A stretch of DNA of 20,632 bases, from the NCBI GenBank assembly GCA_964465665.1, contig CAYXKM010000258.1:1-20632 (forward strand), read 5' to 3'. This document shows positions 14,464 to 20,632 of this stretch, piece by piece; the stretch's first letter is position 1, and every line of letters starts with the position of its first letter. Origin of the DNA: JAKEGN01 sp964465665 (lineage in GTDB: Bacteria; Pseudomonadota; Gammaproteobacteria; Steroidobacterales; Woeseiaceae). The notes under the pieces were generated by a model, which saw only the letters and a list, made by a program, of their open reading frames with translations, was not told the DNA's origin and searched no databases. Position numbers and translations under genes: made by a program.

Positions 14464-15757
14464 GAACTTTGGTATTCCACAGGGACGCTGCGAGCAGCAT
14501 CGAGAGCACAGACGAACTTATCCAGAACAGGATCGCGGCGTCGAAATCGTAGTGCCTGACACCCTCGACCATGGTCACGCCTTTGCTGATGAGACCGGCA
14601 CTGACCGTTTCCTGCATGGCAGCACCCAGATAACTGAAAACTCCGACAAGCCCCATCGCGGCGCCGGTCGCCTTGCGCGGCGCCATATCGACGGCGAACA
14701 GTCCGCCGACCGAAGCAATCAGGCCGCTCAGGGCGGCGCCGTAAAAGGCGAAACCGACTGCCAGCAGCAGACGGTTCTCCGGCCCATAGAAAATCAGCAG
14801 CAGCGCCAGCACTTCGATGATGGCGAAAATCAGGTTGGCAGGCGGGCGTCGTGCATCGAACACTTTATCGGAGACGAAGCCGTAGGCGACCGATCCGGCG
14901 ATACCGGCGATGGTATTGATGCTCATGTAGAATCCGGCGTCGATGAGCGACATGCCACGGATTTCCTGCAAGTAAAGTACGCCCCAGCTGTTGATGGCGT
15001 AACGCGTCACGTACATCAGCGCGCTGGCCACCGCGATGATCCAGATGGCGGCAATGCCGAAGATGGCTTTCTGTGATTTCCAGGTCTCTTCTTCGGCGGG
15101 TGGTTCGGTTGCCTCACCTCGCCACACATTCACCGGCGGCATGCCCATGGTCTCCGGTGCGTCGCGGAGAAACGTGTACGCCCATGCAGCGACGGCGATG
15201 CAGATGATGCCCGGTGTTATGAAGCCGTAACGCCAGCCAAAACCGGCGACGACTGCTGCAATCACGTAGAACGTCAGTCCTTCGCCGATGGAATGCGAGG
15301 CACTCCAGATGCCGTAGCATCGGCCGCGTTCATGAATGGTGAACCAGTTGCGTATGCAGATGACCGCGGACGGCGCGGCCATCCCCTGGAACCAGCCGTT
15401 CAGCGCCCACAATGCCATCGACACCCATAGCAGAGTCGACCAGCCCATGACCAGATTGATGACCGCGGACAGAAAGATGCTGGCCGAGAAAAACATCCGC
15501 GGGCGGAAATGATCCGACGCAAATCCGTTCAACAGCTTGCCGCTGGCATAGCCGTAGAACAGCGCCGCACCGATCATGCCGAGTTCCTCGACCGTGAATA
15601 TGCCCTCGTCGATCAGGGGTTTCTTGACGATCGAAAGGCCCAGCCGGCAGGTATAGATAAAACCGTAACCGAGTGTGATGGCGAGCATGACGCGCAGCCG
15701 GTGCCGCCGGTACAGGGCATCGATGCCGGTTTGTGTCAGGGTCTCGGCCAGGGCCAT
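14456..15757 (-). CDS. MFS transporter of the organophosphate:phosphate antiporter family (GlpT/UhpT/UhpC-like)
   Basis: The 433-residue protein has 12 predicted membrane helices and belongs to the OPA branch of the major facilitator superfamily, which exchanges sugar phosphate or glycerol phosphate for inorganic phosphate across the inner membrane. OPA marks are the first helix GYGFIYTCRLGLSIVKKPL, with an Arg at residue 38 where GlpT has its substrate-binding Arg. Others are LFYGYASGKLLNGFASDHF (loop 2-3), LNGWFQGMAAPSAV and a second Arg in helix 7 (YVTRYAINSWGVLYLQE). The substrate cannot be set; UhpC-type sensors share this fold, but no uhpAB genes are seen. The ATG is preceded only weakly by GAGA. 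It is the first gene of the transporter-HAD pair and diverges from the RLD-repeat gene. Confidence 0.88.
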   Translation of the reverse strand: MALAETLTQTGIDALYRRHRLRVMLAITLGYGFIYTCRLGLSIVKKPLIDEGIFTVEELGMIGAALFYGYASGKLLNGFASDHFRPRMFFSASIFLSAVINLVMGWSTLLWVSMALWALNGWFQGMAAPSAVICIRNWFTIHERGRCYGIWSASHSIGEGLTFYVIAAVVAGFGWRYGFITPGIICIAVAAWAYTFLRDAPETMGMPPVNVWRGEATEPPAEEETWKSQKAIFGIAAIWIIAVASALMYVTRYAINSWGVLYLQEIRGMSLIDAGFYMSINTIAGIAGSVAYGFVSDKVFDARRPPANLIFAIIEVLALLLIFYGPENRLLLAVGFAFYGAALSGLIASVGGLFAVDMAPRKATGAAMGLVGVFSYLGAAMQETVSAGLISKGVTMVEGVRHYDFDAAILFWISSSVLSMLLAASLWNTKVRE

Positions 15758-15925
15758 GCGAATTCTCGTGGCGGTAAAGCCCGCGAGCTTGCCAGATACC
15801 GCGCCGGCTGGCGACCGGGGCGAAACTTTACAATAAGCAGACTTTTTCCTGTGGCCCGGTCAACCCCGGCGCGGGCGCCGCGTTGAATGCCGTAACAAAT
15901 CATCAACCTCGCAGGGAGCAGGACC

Positions 15926-16282
15926 ATGAGAAACAGGACGATATTGACCGTAGCCGCACTAGGCAGCCTGATGCTGGGCGGTGCAGCCATGGCCGACCAG
16001 GGAGACCGGATAGAGGAACGGCTGGACAATCGCGGCGAACGCATTGATACGCGTCTCGATAACAAGGGCGAGCGCATCGACAACAGGCTGGATCGCCGCT
16101 CGGACCGTGCGGAAGAAGCGGGACTGAAACGGCGCGCCGAGCGCCTCGACCGCAGCGGAGATCGCGTTGAACGGCGCCTGGACAATCGTGGCGACCGGGC
16201 AGTCCGCCGGCTCGACAACAAGGGTGACCGCATTGACCATCGCCTCGATCGCCGCGGTGACCGGGTCGGCCGTCGTCACTGA
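15926..16282 (+). CDS. Exported Arg/Asp-rich protein of 11-residue repeats
   Basis: Function is not known. The 118-residue protein has a signal peptide (1-23, cleavage after GAAMA). The mature part is almost entirely an 11-residue repeat G-(D/E)-R-(I/V)-x-x-R-L-D-(N/R)-(R/K). Three good copies occupy residues 26-58, a degenerate stretch 59-77, three good copies 78-110, and a partial copy the end (GDRVGRRH). The composition is dominated by Arg, Asp and Gly with few hydrophobics (Ile/Val/Leu at fixed spots), consistent with a right-handed helical coil or a disordered polyampholyte. Similar predicted proteins occur in other gammaproteobacteria as hypotheticals, to my recollection. AGGGAG seven bases upstream supports the ATG. 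A strong terminator ends the transcript. Confidence 0.85.
   Translation: MRNRTILTVAALGSLMLGGAAMADQGDRIEERLDNRGERIDTRLDNKGERIDNRLDRRSDRAEEAGLKRRAERLDRSGDRVERRLDNRGDRAVRRLDNKGDRIDHRLDRRGDRVGRRH
16001..16255 (+). repeat. Two copies of a 99-bp block made of 33-bp repeats
   Basis: Blocks 16001-16099 and 16157-16255 each encode three 11-residue units. The unit endings run in the same order in both blocks (LDNR, LDNK, LDRR), showing an internal duplication of a three-unit block rather than simple single-unit expansion. The DNA has diverged at synonymous sites. Confidence 0.75.
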
Positions 16283-16311
16283 TCAAAGTTTTGCGGCAGG
16301 GAAGTGCAAAG

Positions 16312-16346
16312 CCCGCGGCAGCCTGATGCTGACCGCGGGTTTTTTT
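16312..16346 (+). terminator. Intrinsic terminator of the RLD-repeat gene
   Basis: CCCGCGG (16312-16318) pairs with CCGCGGG (16333-16339), and CAGC with GCTG inside it, around a 5-base loop. Seven Ts follow (16340-16346). It lies 30 bases after the stop and before the end of the convergent DUF4340 gene. Confidence 0.88.
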
Positions 16347-16370
16347 GTTCGGCGGAAACGAGTGATGCTC

Positions 16371-17630
16371 TTATTCGTCGTCTTGCGCTTTCAGGATATC
16401 GTCCCAACGTCTTGTCAGCAGGTTGGCTTTGTAGTCCGCCACCTTGTATTGCCAGCCCGCATGTCGCGTGTTGATCGTGGCGGCTTCCTCTTCTGCGGAT
16501 GCGCCTGACTGTGCAACTTCGGAGGGTTCGAGCGCTGGTTCTGGCGCCAATCCCTCGACAGCGGTTTCGTCGGCAGCGGCCTCTTCCGGCGCGGATTCCG
16601 CGCCCGGTGCTTCGGCAGCAGCGGGTGGCGCGAAGTTGGCTGACAACGCAAACCACGCATTATCGCCGTCCTGGTAACGGCGCACGCTGATTTCGAGGCC
16701 GTCAAATGTCGTGAAGACGCTCGTCGCCGCGAGCGCACCCGCATCACTGCGGCGAATGTCATCGAGTTTGAGATCCGCGTGCTTACCGCCATCATCGCGG
16801 CGACCGTCATCGAGTTTGTGATCCGCGGGCTCAACGGCATCAACGCGACGACCGTCACCGAGTTTGAGATCCGCGTGCTTACCGTCATCATCGCGGCGTA
16901 CATCGTCGAGTTTCAGATCCGCGAGTACGCCGGCTATGCCGTTGGCGACCGTCGCGTAACTCAGTTCGCGGCCTTCAGGGATGTCCGCCACGGTATAACT
17001 GGTATCTTCGGCCGACGATTTGTCCAAGCGAATGGTTTCGCCGTCTTCATGGCGGATACTGACCGAGCGGATTCGCGCCGTTTCGATGTCAAGCAGGTCG
17101 GGCGCCAGCCAGCCGCCGGCGCTGGTCGGCAACTCGGGATTGCGGTCGATCAGCCAGCTTTGATTGTCATCGGCGATACGCATGTAGCGATTCTTCGACT
17201 GTGCGACATTGCCGATGATCACGGAGTGCTGAAAGTCAGCAGCGGAAATTTTCAGCAACACACCGTTGCCCGCGTCCGGTCCCGCAACACCGAGTTGCGC
17301 AAAGCGCTCCGGGTTCGCGGTTTTTGCTTCCAGTTTTCGTGCGTCTGCAAGCGCAAGCAGCACTTCACGCAATTTGCCGAGGTCGGCAGCAAACCCGCCC
17401 TTGTCCTTGACCTGCCAGCCATCGCCGCCACGAGTAATGCTGACCGACTCGGTATCGCCGGAACCGGTCACAACGACCTCGGTGATGTCGTTGATACGAT
17501 CCTTGAGCCCCGGGATCAGGTATTCGCCGCCGGCGACCGTGTCGGTTTGGTCTATCCGGTCGACCACGATCATCAGGACAAGCAGGGTGACCGTCGCAAT
17601 CGCCAGCCACTTCAGGGTTGCGGAATTCAT
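16371..17630 (-). CDS. DUF4340 protein of a Gld-like ABC system, with an internal tandem-repeat insertion
   Basis: This 419-residue protein has one N-terminal membrane anchor (residues 8-24, WLAIATVTLLVLMIVVD) and a periplasmic DUF4340 domain. Recognisable blocks are DGWQVKDKGGFAADLGKLREVLLALADARKLEAK, PERFAQLGV, GNVAQSKNRYMR and the strand VFTTFDGLEISVRRYQDG. Four 16-residue repeats (237-300) sit inside the domain just before VFTTFDG. A Pro/Ala/Glu-rich segment (about 330-385) precedes a conserved C-terminus (WQYKVADYKANLLTRRWDDIL). The start overlaps the GldG-like gene stop by 4 bases, making it last of four coupled genes. DUF4340 proteins typically accompany GldF/GldG ABC genes; the substrate is not established. 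Confidence 0.9.
   Translation of the reverse strand: MNSATLKWLAIATVTLLVLMIVVDRIDQTDTVAGGEYLIPGLKDRINDITEVVVTGSGDTESVSITRGGDGWQVKDKGGFAADLGKLREVLLALADARKLEAKTANPERFAQLGVAGPDAGNGVLLKISAADFQHSVIIGNVAQSKNRYMRIADDNQSWLIDRNPELPTSAGGWLAPDLLDIETARIRSVSIRHEDGETIRLDKSSAEDTSYTVADIPEGRELSYATVANGIAGVLADLKLDDVRRDDDGKHADLKLGDGRRVDAVEPADHKLDDGRRDDGGKHADLKLDDIRRSDAGALAATSVFTTFDGLEISVRRYQDGDNAWFALSANFAPPAAAEAPGAESAPEEAAADETAVEGLAPEPALEPSEVAQSGASAEEEAATINTRHAGWQYKVADYKANLLTRRWDDILKAQDDE
16731..16922 (-). repeat. Minisatellite: four in-frame 48-bp units in the DUF4340 gene
   Basis: Units, read on the plus strand, are 16731-16778, 16779-16826, 16827-16874 and 16875-16922. They encode ADLKLDDVRRDDDGKH, ADLKLGDGRRVDAVEP, ADHKLDDGRRDDGGKH and ADLKLDDIRRSDAGAL. 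Units 1 and 3 resemble each other more than units 2 and 4 do. A family protein would need only one such copy. Confidence 0.9.
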
Positions 17631-19537
17631 CGTGCAGGTTTCCGGTTACGTCGCCAGACGGCGAAAATTACGAAGCTCGCAAGCAGCAATGGCACCAGCG
17701 CAATGTTGATGACCTTGAGAACCGTGCCGAGGCGTTCGATGTCGGTGTCGAGACCGCGCTGCACCGCTCGCAACTCTTTGCGAATCTCGGTCCTCTGGTC
17801 GATGAAGCGGTCGATTTCCTGCTGTTGCTCGGCGGTCAACAGCATATTACCGGAATCCTCGCGCGAGGATTGGAGTTCGCCAAGACGTTGCTCGGTTTCG
17901 CCGAGTTCGCTTTGCAGGCGCTGCTCGGTAGCCCGGAACTTCGCCTCGGCATCGACGCGCAATTCTTCAACTTTCGTGAACGGGCGCGAATAGGTTTCGC
18001 GGCTGCGCACGCTGATCAGGTCGGAACTGCCGGCCATGCTGTCGAGTGCATTGATCAGGAAAGCACCGTTGCTGGCGAAGGCATTCGCGACGCGCTGGCC
18101 GAAGAAACTCTGCACTTGCACCCACATCTGGTCGCCGAGCATGTCGACGTCGGCGACGACGATCAGATTGACCGGGCCGGTCGCTACTGCGAGGTGGCCG
18201 CTGTCTTCTGCGCTGCTGCCGTCCGGGTCACCGTCCTCAGAACTGACGGTGGTAGCCGGTTTGCCGTCGGGGAAGGCGCTCGGCAACACGCCGCTCACTC
18301 GCGTTGCGAGCACGTACGCTGAGCCGGTTGGCACGAAACCGTCCTGCAGAGTCGATGGATCCTGCAGGAAGCTGAATCGAGATGCGGGAATCATCGCAGC
18401 GGACGAACTCGAGGTGAACAAGGGTTCGAGCGTTGCCGGGCTGCCCTCGGCGAGTGTGAAATGGCCGGTCGTTGCGAGGTTGATGGTACTCAGCTCCGCG
18501 GTTACCACGTCATCCCCATCGAGTTGTTCCGTGGTAATGCCGAGGTATCCGAAATGCCTCATCGGGCGACGGCTCGCGCCTGCCGATATCTGCAACGCGA
18601 GTTGCGCATCGGCCACGACGTCGGACGCGGAAAACTCGAGTCCCCAGGCGTCGAACAGCGCGGGCAGGTCCGAGCCCTGGCCCATCGGCGGCATGCCGGG
18701 TGGCATGCCCTGCATCGGCGGTGCGGGATCCGAATCGGCCAGCGGATCTACGAAAATGATTGCTTTGCCGCCGCGCAGGATGAACTGGTCGATGGCATAC
18801 AGCGTCGCGTTCGACAAATCCTTCGGCTGCACGATCCACAACAGGCTGACGTCATTTGCGATCGAGTCAAACGTGGTTCCGAGGTTCTGAATCTCGAAAA
18901 GTTGCTCCACCTGTGTGTAAACCACCCACGGTTGCTGCATTTGCTGCGTCTGCGGATCGAATCGGCCGGCCATGTCTATACCGGATACCAGCCCTATGAC
19001 GGTTCGCTCGGGATTGGTGAGCGTGCTCACCAGCTTGGCAAGATCGTACTCGAGAAAGGCCTCCTTGTCCGGCTGGAAGAACGGAATTATCTCCTCGTTG
19101 TCGATGCTGTCGGTGCCGGCCAGGCCGAGGTAAATTGGATCCTGACTGCCGGCCAGGCCCACCCCCTGCAGACCGAATTGCGCAGCACGATCCTCGTCTT
19201 CGGAAAACGGCAGAGGATCGATGACGCTGAGCCGGATCTTTCCGTCTGCGGCGTCCTCGAATTCCTCCAGCATCTCGCGCACTCGATTCGCATAGTCACG
19301 CAGCGTCGGAATTCCTTCCGCCGCCTTGTCCGACCAGAACAGGTACAGGTTGATCGGTTCGTCGATGCTCTTCAGGATGCGCTTTGTGCCATCCGACAGG
19401 GTAAACAGGCGATTCTCGGTGAGATCGATCTTCGAGCCCTGGAACAACTGGTTGCTAATGATGACTGCTGCAATGAATGCGACAGCAAGCAGTACGACGC
19501 TCGAGGCGCCCAGTCGCCTTTGTGTTTCGGTGCTCAT
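17627..19537 (-). CDS. GldG-like protein of ABC transporter (DUF of intraflagellar-transport-like IFT52 fold)
   Basis: This 636-residue protein belongs to the GldG / ABC-type uncharacterised transport family. An N-terminal membrane segment (about 12-30, SVVLLAVAFIAAVIISNQLF) is followed by the family opening KIDLTENRLFTLSDGTKRILKSIDEPINLYLFWS and by YANRVREMLEEFED. Next is a large periplasmic domain with INLIVVADVDML-like strands (VNLIVVADVDMLGD). A coiled coil (about 540-620, EAKFRATEQRLQSELGETEQ) precedes a final membrane helix (VINIALVPLLLASFVIFAVW) and a basic end. The Met/Pro/Gly stretch around PPMQGMPPGMPPMG is a low-complexity insertion. The ATG comes one base after the permease stop (TGAtATG), the start I prefer over a longer overlapping form. 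Confidence 0.9.
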   Translation of the reverse strand: MSTETQRRLGASSVVLLAVAFIAAVIISNQLFQGSKIDLTENRLFTLSDGTKRILKSIDEPINLYLFWSDKAAEGIPTLRDYANRVREMLEEFEDAADGKIRLSVIDPLPFSEDEDRAAQFGLQGVGLAGSQDPIYLGLAGTDSIDNEEIIPFFQPDKEAFLEYDLAKLVSTLTNPERTVIGLVSGIDMAGRFDPQTQQMQQPWVVYTQVEQLFEIQNLGTTFDSIANDVSLLWIVQPKDLSNATLYAIDQFILRGGKAIIFVDPLADSDPAPPMQGMPPGMPPMGQGSDLPALFDAWGLEFSASDVVADAQLALQISAGASRRPMRHFGYLGITTEQLDGDDVVTAELSTINLATTGHFTLAEGSPATLEPLFTSSSSAAMIPASRFSFLQDPSTLQDGFVPTGSAYVLATRVSGVLPSAFPDGKPATTVSSEDGDPDGSSAEDSGHLAVATGPVNLIVVADVDMLGDQMWVQVQSFFGQRVANAFASNGAFLINALDSMAGSSDLISVRSRETYSRPFTKVEELRVDAEAKFRATEQRLQSELGETEQRLGELQSSREDSGNMLLTAEQQQEIDRFIDQRTEIRKELRAVQRGLDTDIERLGTVLKVINIALVPLLLASFVIFAVWRRNRKPAR

Positions 19538-19538
19538 A

Positions 19539-20273
19539 TCAGTCTGCCTGCTTCCATTGAAGGACAATCGTGTTGGCGTACAGGAATGCCGAGATCAGAA
19601 GCGCGAAATAGATGAGGTCGCGGAGATCGATTACGCCCTTGGAAATGCTCGTGAAATGCGTGAGAAAACTTAAGGAGGCAACGCCATCGACGATAGCCTG
19701 GGGCGCCCAGCCGGAGAACAGGTCGAGTACCATTGGAAAGCCGGACAAGAGGAAGCCGAAGGACACGACCACGGTAATGACGAAAGCGATCACCTGGTTA
19801 CGCGTGATGGCCGAGAGGCAGGAGCCGATGGCGAGGAAGCCGCCGGCCATCAGGAAACTGCCGACATACGCCGCGAAAATGACGCCGTTGTCCGGGTCCC
19901 CGAGATAGTTCACTGTGATCCAGATCGGAAAGGTCAGCGCCAATGCAATGCCGGTGAAAGCCCACGCGGCCAGGTATTTTCCGAGCACCGCCTGCCAGGC
20001 TGTGATCGGCAGAGTCATCAGCAGCTCAATGCTCCCGGTCTTGCGTTCCTCGGCCCACAGCCGCATTGCGATTGCCGGAACGAGAAACAGGTAAAGCCAT
20101 GGATGAAAACTGAAGAAGGGTTGCAGGTCCGCCTGGCCGCGTTCATAGAAACCGCCGAGATAGAACGTGAATGTGCCCATCAGTACCAGGAATATGACGA
20201 TGAAAACATATGCAACCGGCGTCGCGAAATAGCTCCGCAGTTCACGGCGGAACAGCGCTCTAATCATGCTCAT
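19539..20273 (-). CDS. ABC transporter permease, GldF-like
   Basis: This 244-residue ABC-2 type permease has six predicted membrane helices. It begins IRALFRRELRSYFATPVAYVFIV, the usual opening of GldF-like permeases. The conserved loop WAEERKTGSIELLMTLPITAWQAVLGKYLAAW lies between helices 2 and 3, where it contacts the ATPase. The C-terminus has VDGVASLSFLTHFTSISKGVIDLRDLIYF. It overlaps the ATPase gene stop by 4 bases (ATGA) and is one base from the next gene, so all four genes are coupled. It should pair with the ATPase and the GldG-like protein to form an inner-membrane complex of unknown substrate. Confidence 0.92.
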   Translation of the reverse strand: MSMIRALFRRELRSYFATPVAYVFIVIFLVLMGTFTFYLGGFYERGQADLQPFFSFHPWLYLFLVPAIAMRLWAEERKTGSIELLMTLPITAWQAVLGKYLAAWAFTGIALALTFPIWITVNYLGDPDNGVIFAAYVGSFLMAGGFLAIGSCLSAITRNQVIAFVITVVVSFGFLLSGFPMVLDLFSGWAPQAIVDGVASLSFLTHFTSISKGVIDLRDLIYFALLISAFLYANTIVLQWKQAD

Positions 20274-20632
20274 GCCCGTGCCCCTCCGGTGATTTGCCTG
20301 AAGACCTCGTCCAGCCTGCCGCTCTCGAGCTGCAATCCCCCGACATTCCAGCCTTTCTCAGCGATGAGTTGCGCAACCTGGCCCAACACTTCGGCGTCCT
20401 TGCCGCCACTCCTTGCAATGGCGGTGACGGTCAGGTGTTGCCGATCCGTTTCTGTAGAGCTTACCGAGGGCAACCTGGCTACGGCAGCTGCAATCTGATC
20501 GATGCTGCTGGCATCCGGGGCGGTCAGCCGCACGGCGTTGTGATACCTGGAACGGGCTGCAAGATTGTGCGGTGTGTCGTCCGCAAGAATTTTCCCCGAG
20601 GCAATGATGATTGCGCGACTGCAGACCGCTTC
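20270..20632 (-). CDS. ABC transporter ATP-binding protein, C-terminal part only
   Basis: The visible 120 residues are the end of an ABC ATPase whose nucleotide-binding core lies beyond the window. The segment EAVCSRAIIIASGKILADDTPHNLAARSRYHNAVRL is the normal stretch after the H-loop. A regulatory C-terminal domain follows (about 80 residues, VTAIARSGGKDAEVLGQVAQLI) ending GRLDEVFRQITGG, as in GldA/CcmA-type exporters. Walker A, signature and Walker B motifs are not visible. It overlaps the permease start by 4 bases and is the first visible gene of the four-gene operon. Confidence 0.93.
   Translation of the reverse strand, partial: EAVCSRAIIIASGKILADDTPHNLAARSRYHNAVRLTAPDASSIDQIAAAVARLPSVSSTETDRQHLTVTAIARSGGKDAEVLGQVAQLIAEKGWNVGGLQLESGRLDEVFRQITGGARA

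Noticed and set aside
16731..16922. CRISPR-like repeats
   Set aside because: The 48-bp units are directly adjacent with no spacers and keep the reading frame of a coding gene.
16779..17993. Plus-strand open frame of 404 codons across the DUF4340 gene
   Set aside because: It is antisense to a recognised domain protein, has no family resemblance, and stays open because of the 48-bp repeats and high GC.
18461..19615. Plus-strand open frame of 384 codons
   Set aside because: Shadow of the GldG-like gene; arginine- and histidine-rich composition without any motif.

Overview
The window looks like a chromosomal segment of a respiratory, high-GC Proteobacterium, most likely a gammaproteobacterium. 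The signs are MscL, a Cfa-type fatty-acid synthase, dodecin, a periplasmic PQQ dehydrogenase, a lipoprotein NirK with a fused cytochrome c, OPA-type sugar-phosphate transport, and an overall GC near 60%. The lineage is inference; there is no rRNA or other marker gene. I see no tRNA, rRNA, CRISPR array, insertion sequence or integrase. Genes are tightly packed, with many 1-8 bp overlaps, and no gene-free stretch exceeds 300 bases.

Left part (1-8740). A PQQ-dependent dehydrogenase, cut by the window edge, diverges from mscL. A PlsC-like acyltransferase and an ArsR-family regulator follow on the minus strand; the regulator has a perfect palindrome at its promoter. Divergent from it run an MBL-fold lipoprotein, a cyclopropane-fatty-acid synthase (Cfa), a geranylgeranyl-reductase-like flavoprotein and a DUF2891 protein, the last three close together or overlapping. 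Next come a secreted SH3/peptidase-S74 protein and a dodecin.

Middle part (8857-15757, all minus strand). The core is a nitrite-reduction module, nirK-nirV-SCO, in which the genes overlap by 4 bases or abut. Copper nitrite reductase is made as a lipoprotein with a C-terminal cytochrome c domain. It is followed by a NirV-type SUMF1 protein lacking the formylglycine-generating cysteines, and by a SCO copper chaperone. A strong sigma70-like promoter with a perfect dyad over its start point precedes nirK. Upstream lie an Asp/Glu-racemase-like protein overlapping a small membrane protein, a stand-alone cyclic-nucleotide-binding-fold protein, a YihX-like HAD phosphatase, and an organophosphate/phosphate antiporter overlapping that phosphatase.

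Right part (15926-20632). A small exported Arg/Asp-rich protein is built of 11-residue repeats and ends at a strong terminator. Convergent with it is a four-gene overlapping operon of a Gld-like ABC system: ATPase (cut by the window edge), permease, GldG-like periplasmic protein and DUF4340 protein. The DUF4340 gene carries a 4 x 48-bp in-frame tandem expansion.

Most worth a second look: the nirK promoter/operator; the NirV protein without FGE chemistry; the Cfa plus flavoenzyme plus DUF2891 cassette as a possible lipid-modification unit; the 11-mer repeat protein next to the DUF4340 minisatellite; and the near-leaderless, self-operator ArsR gene.
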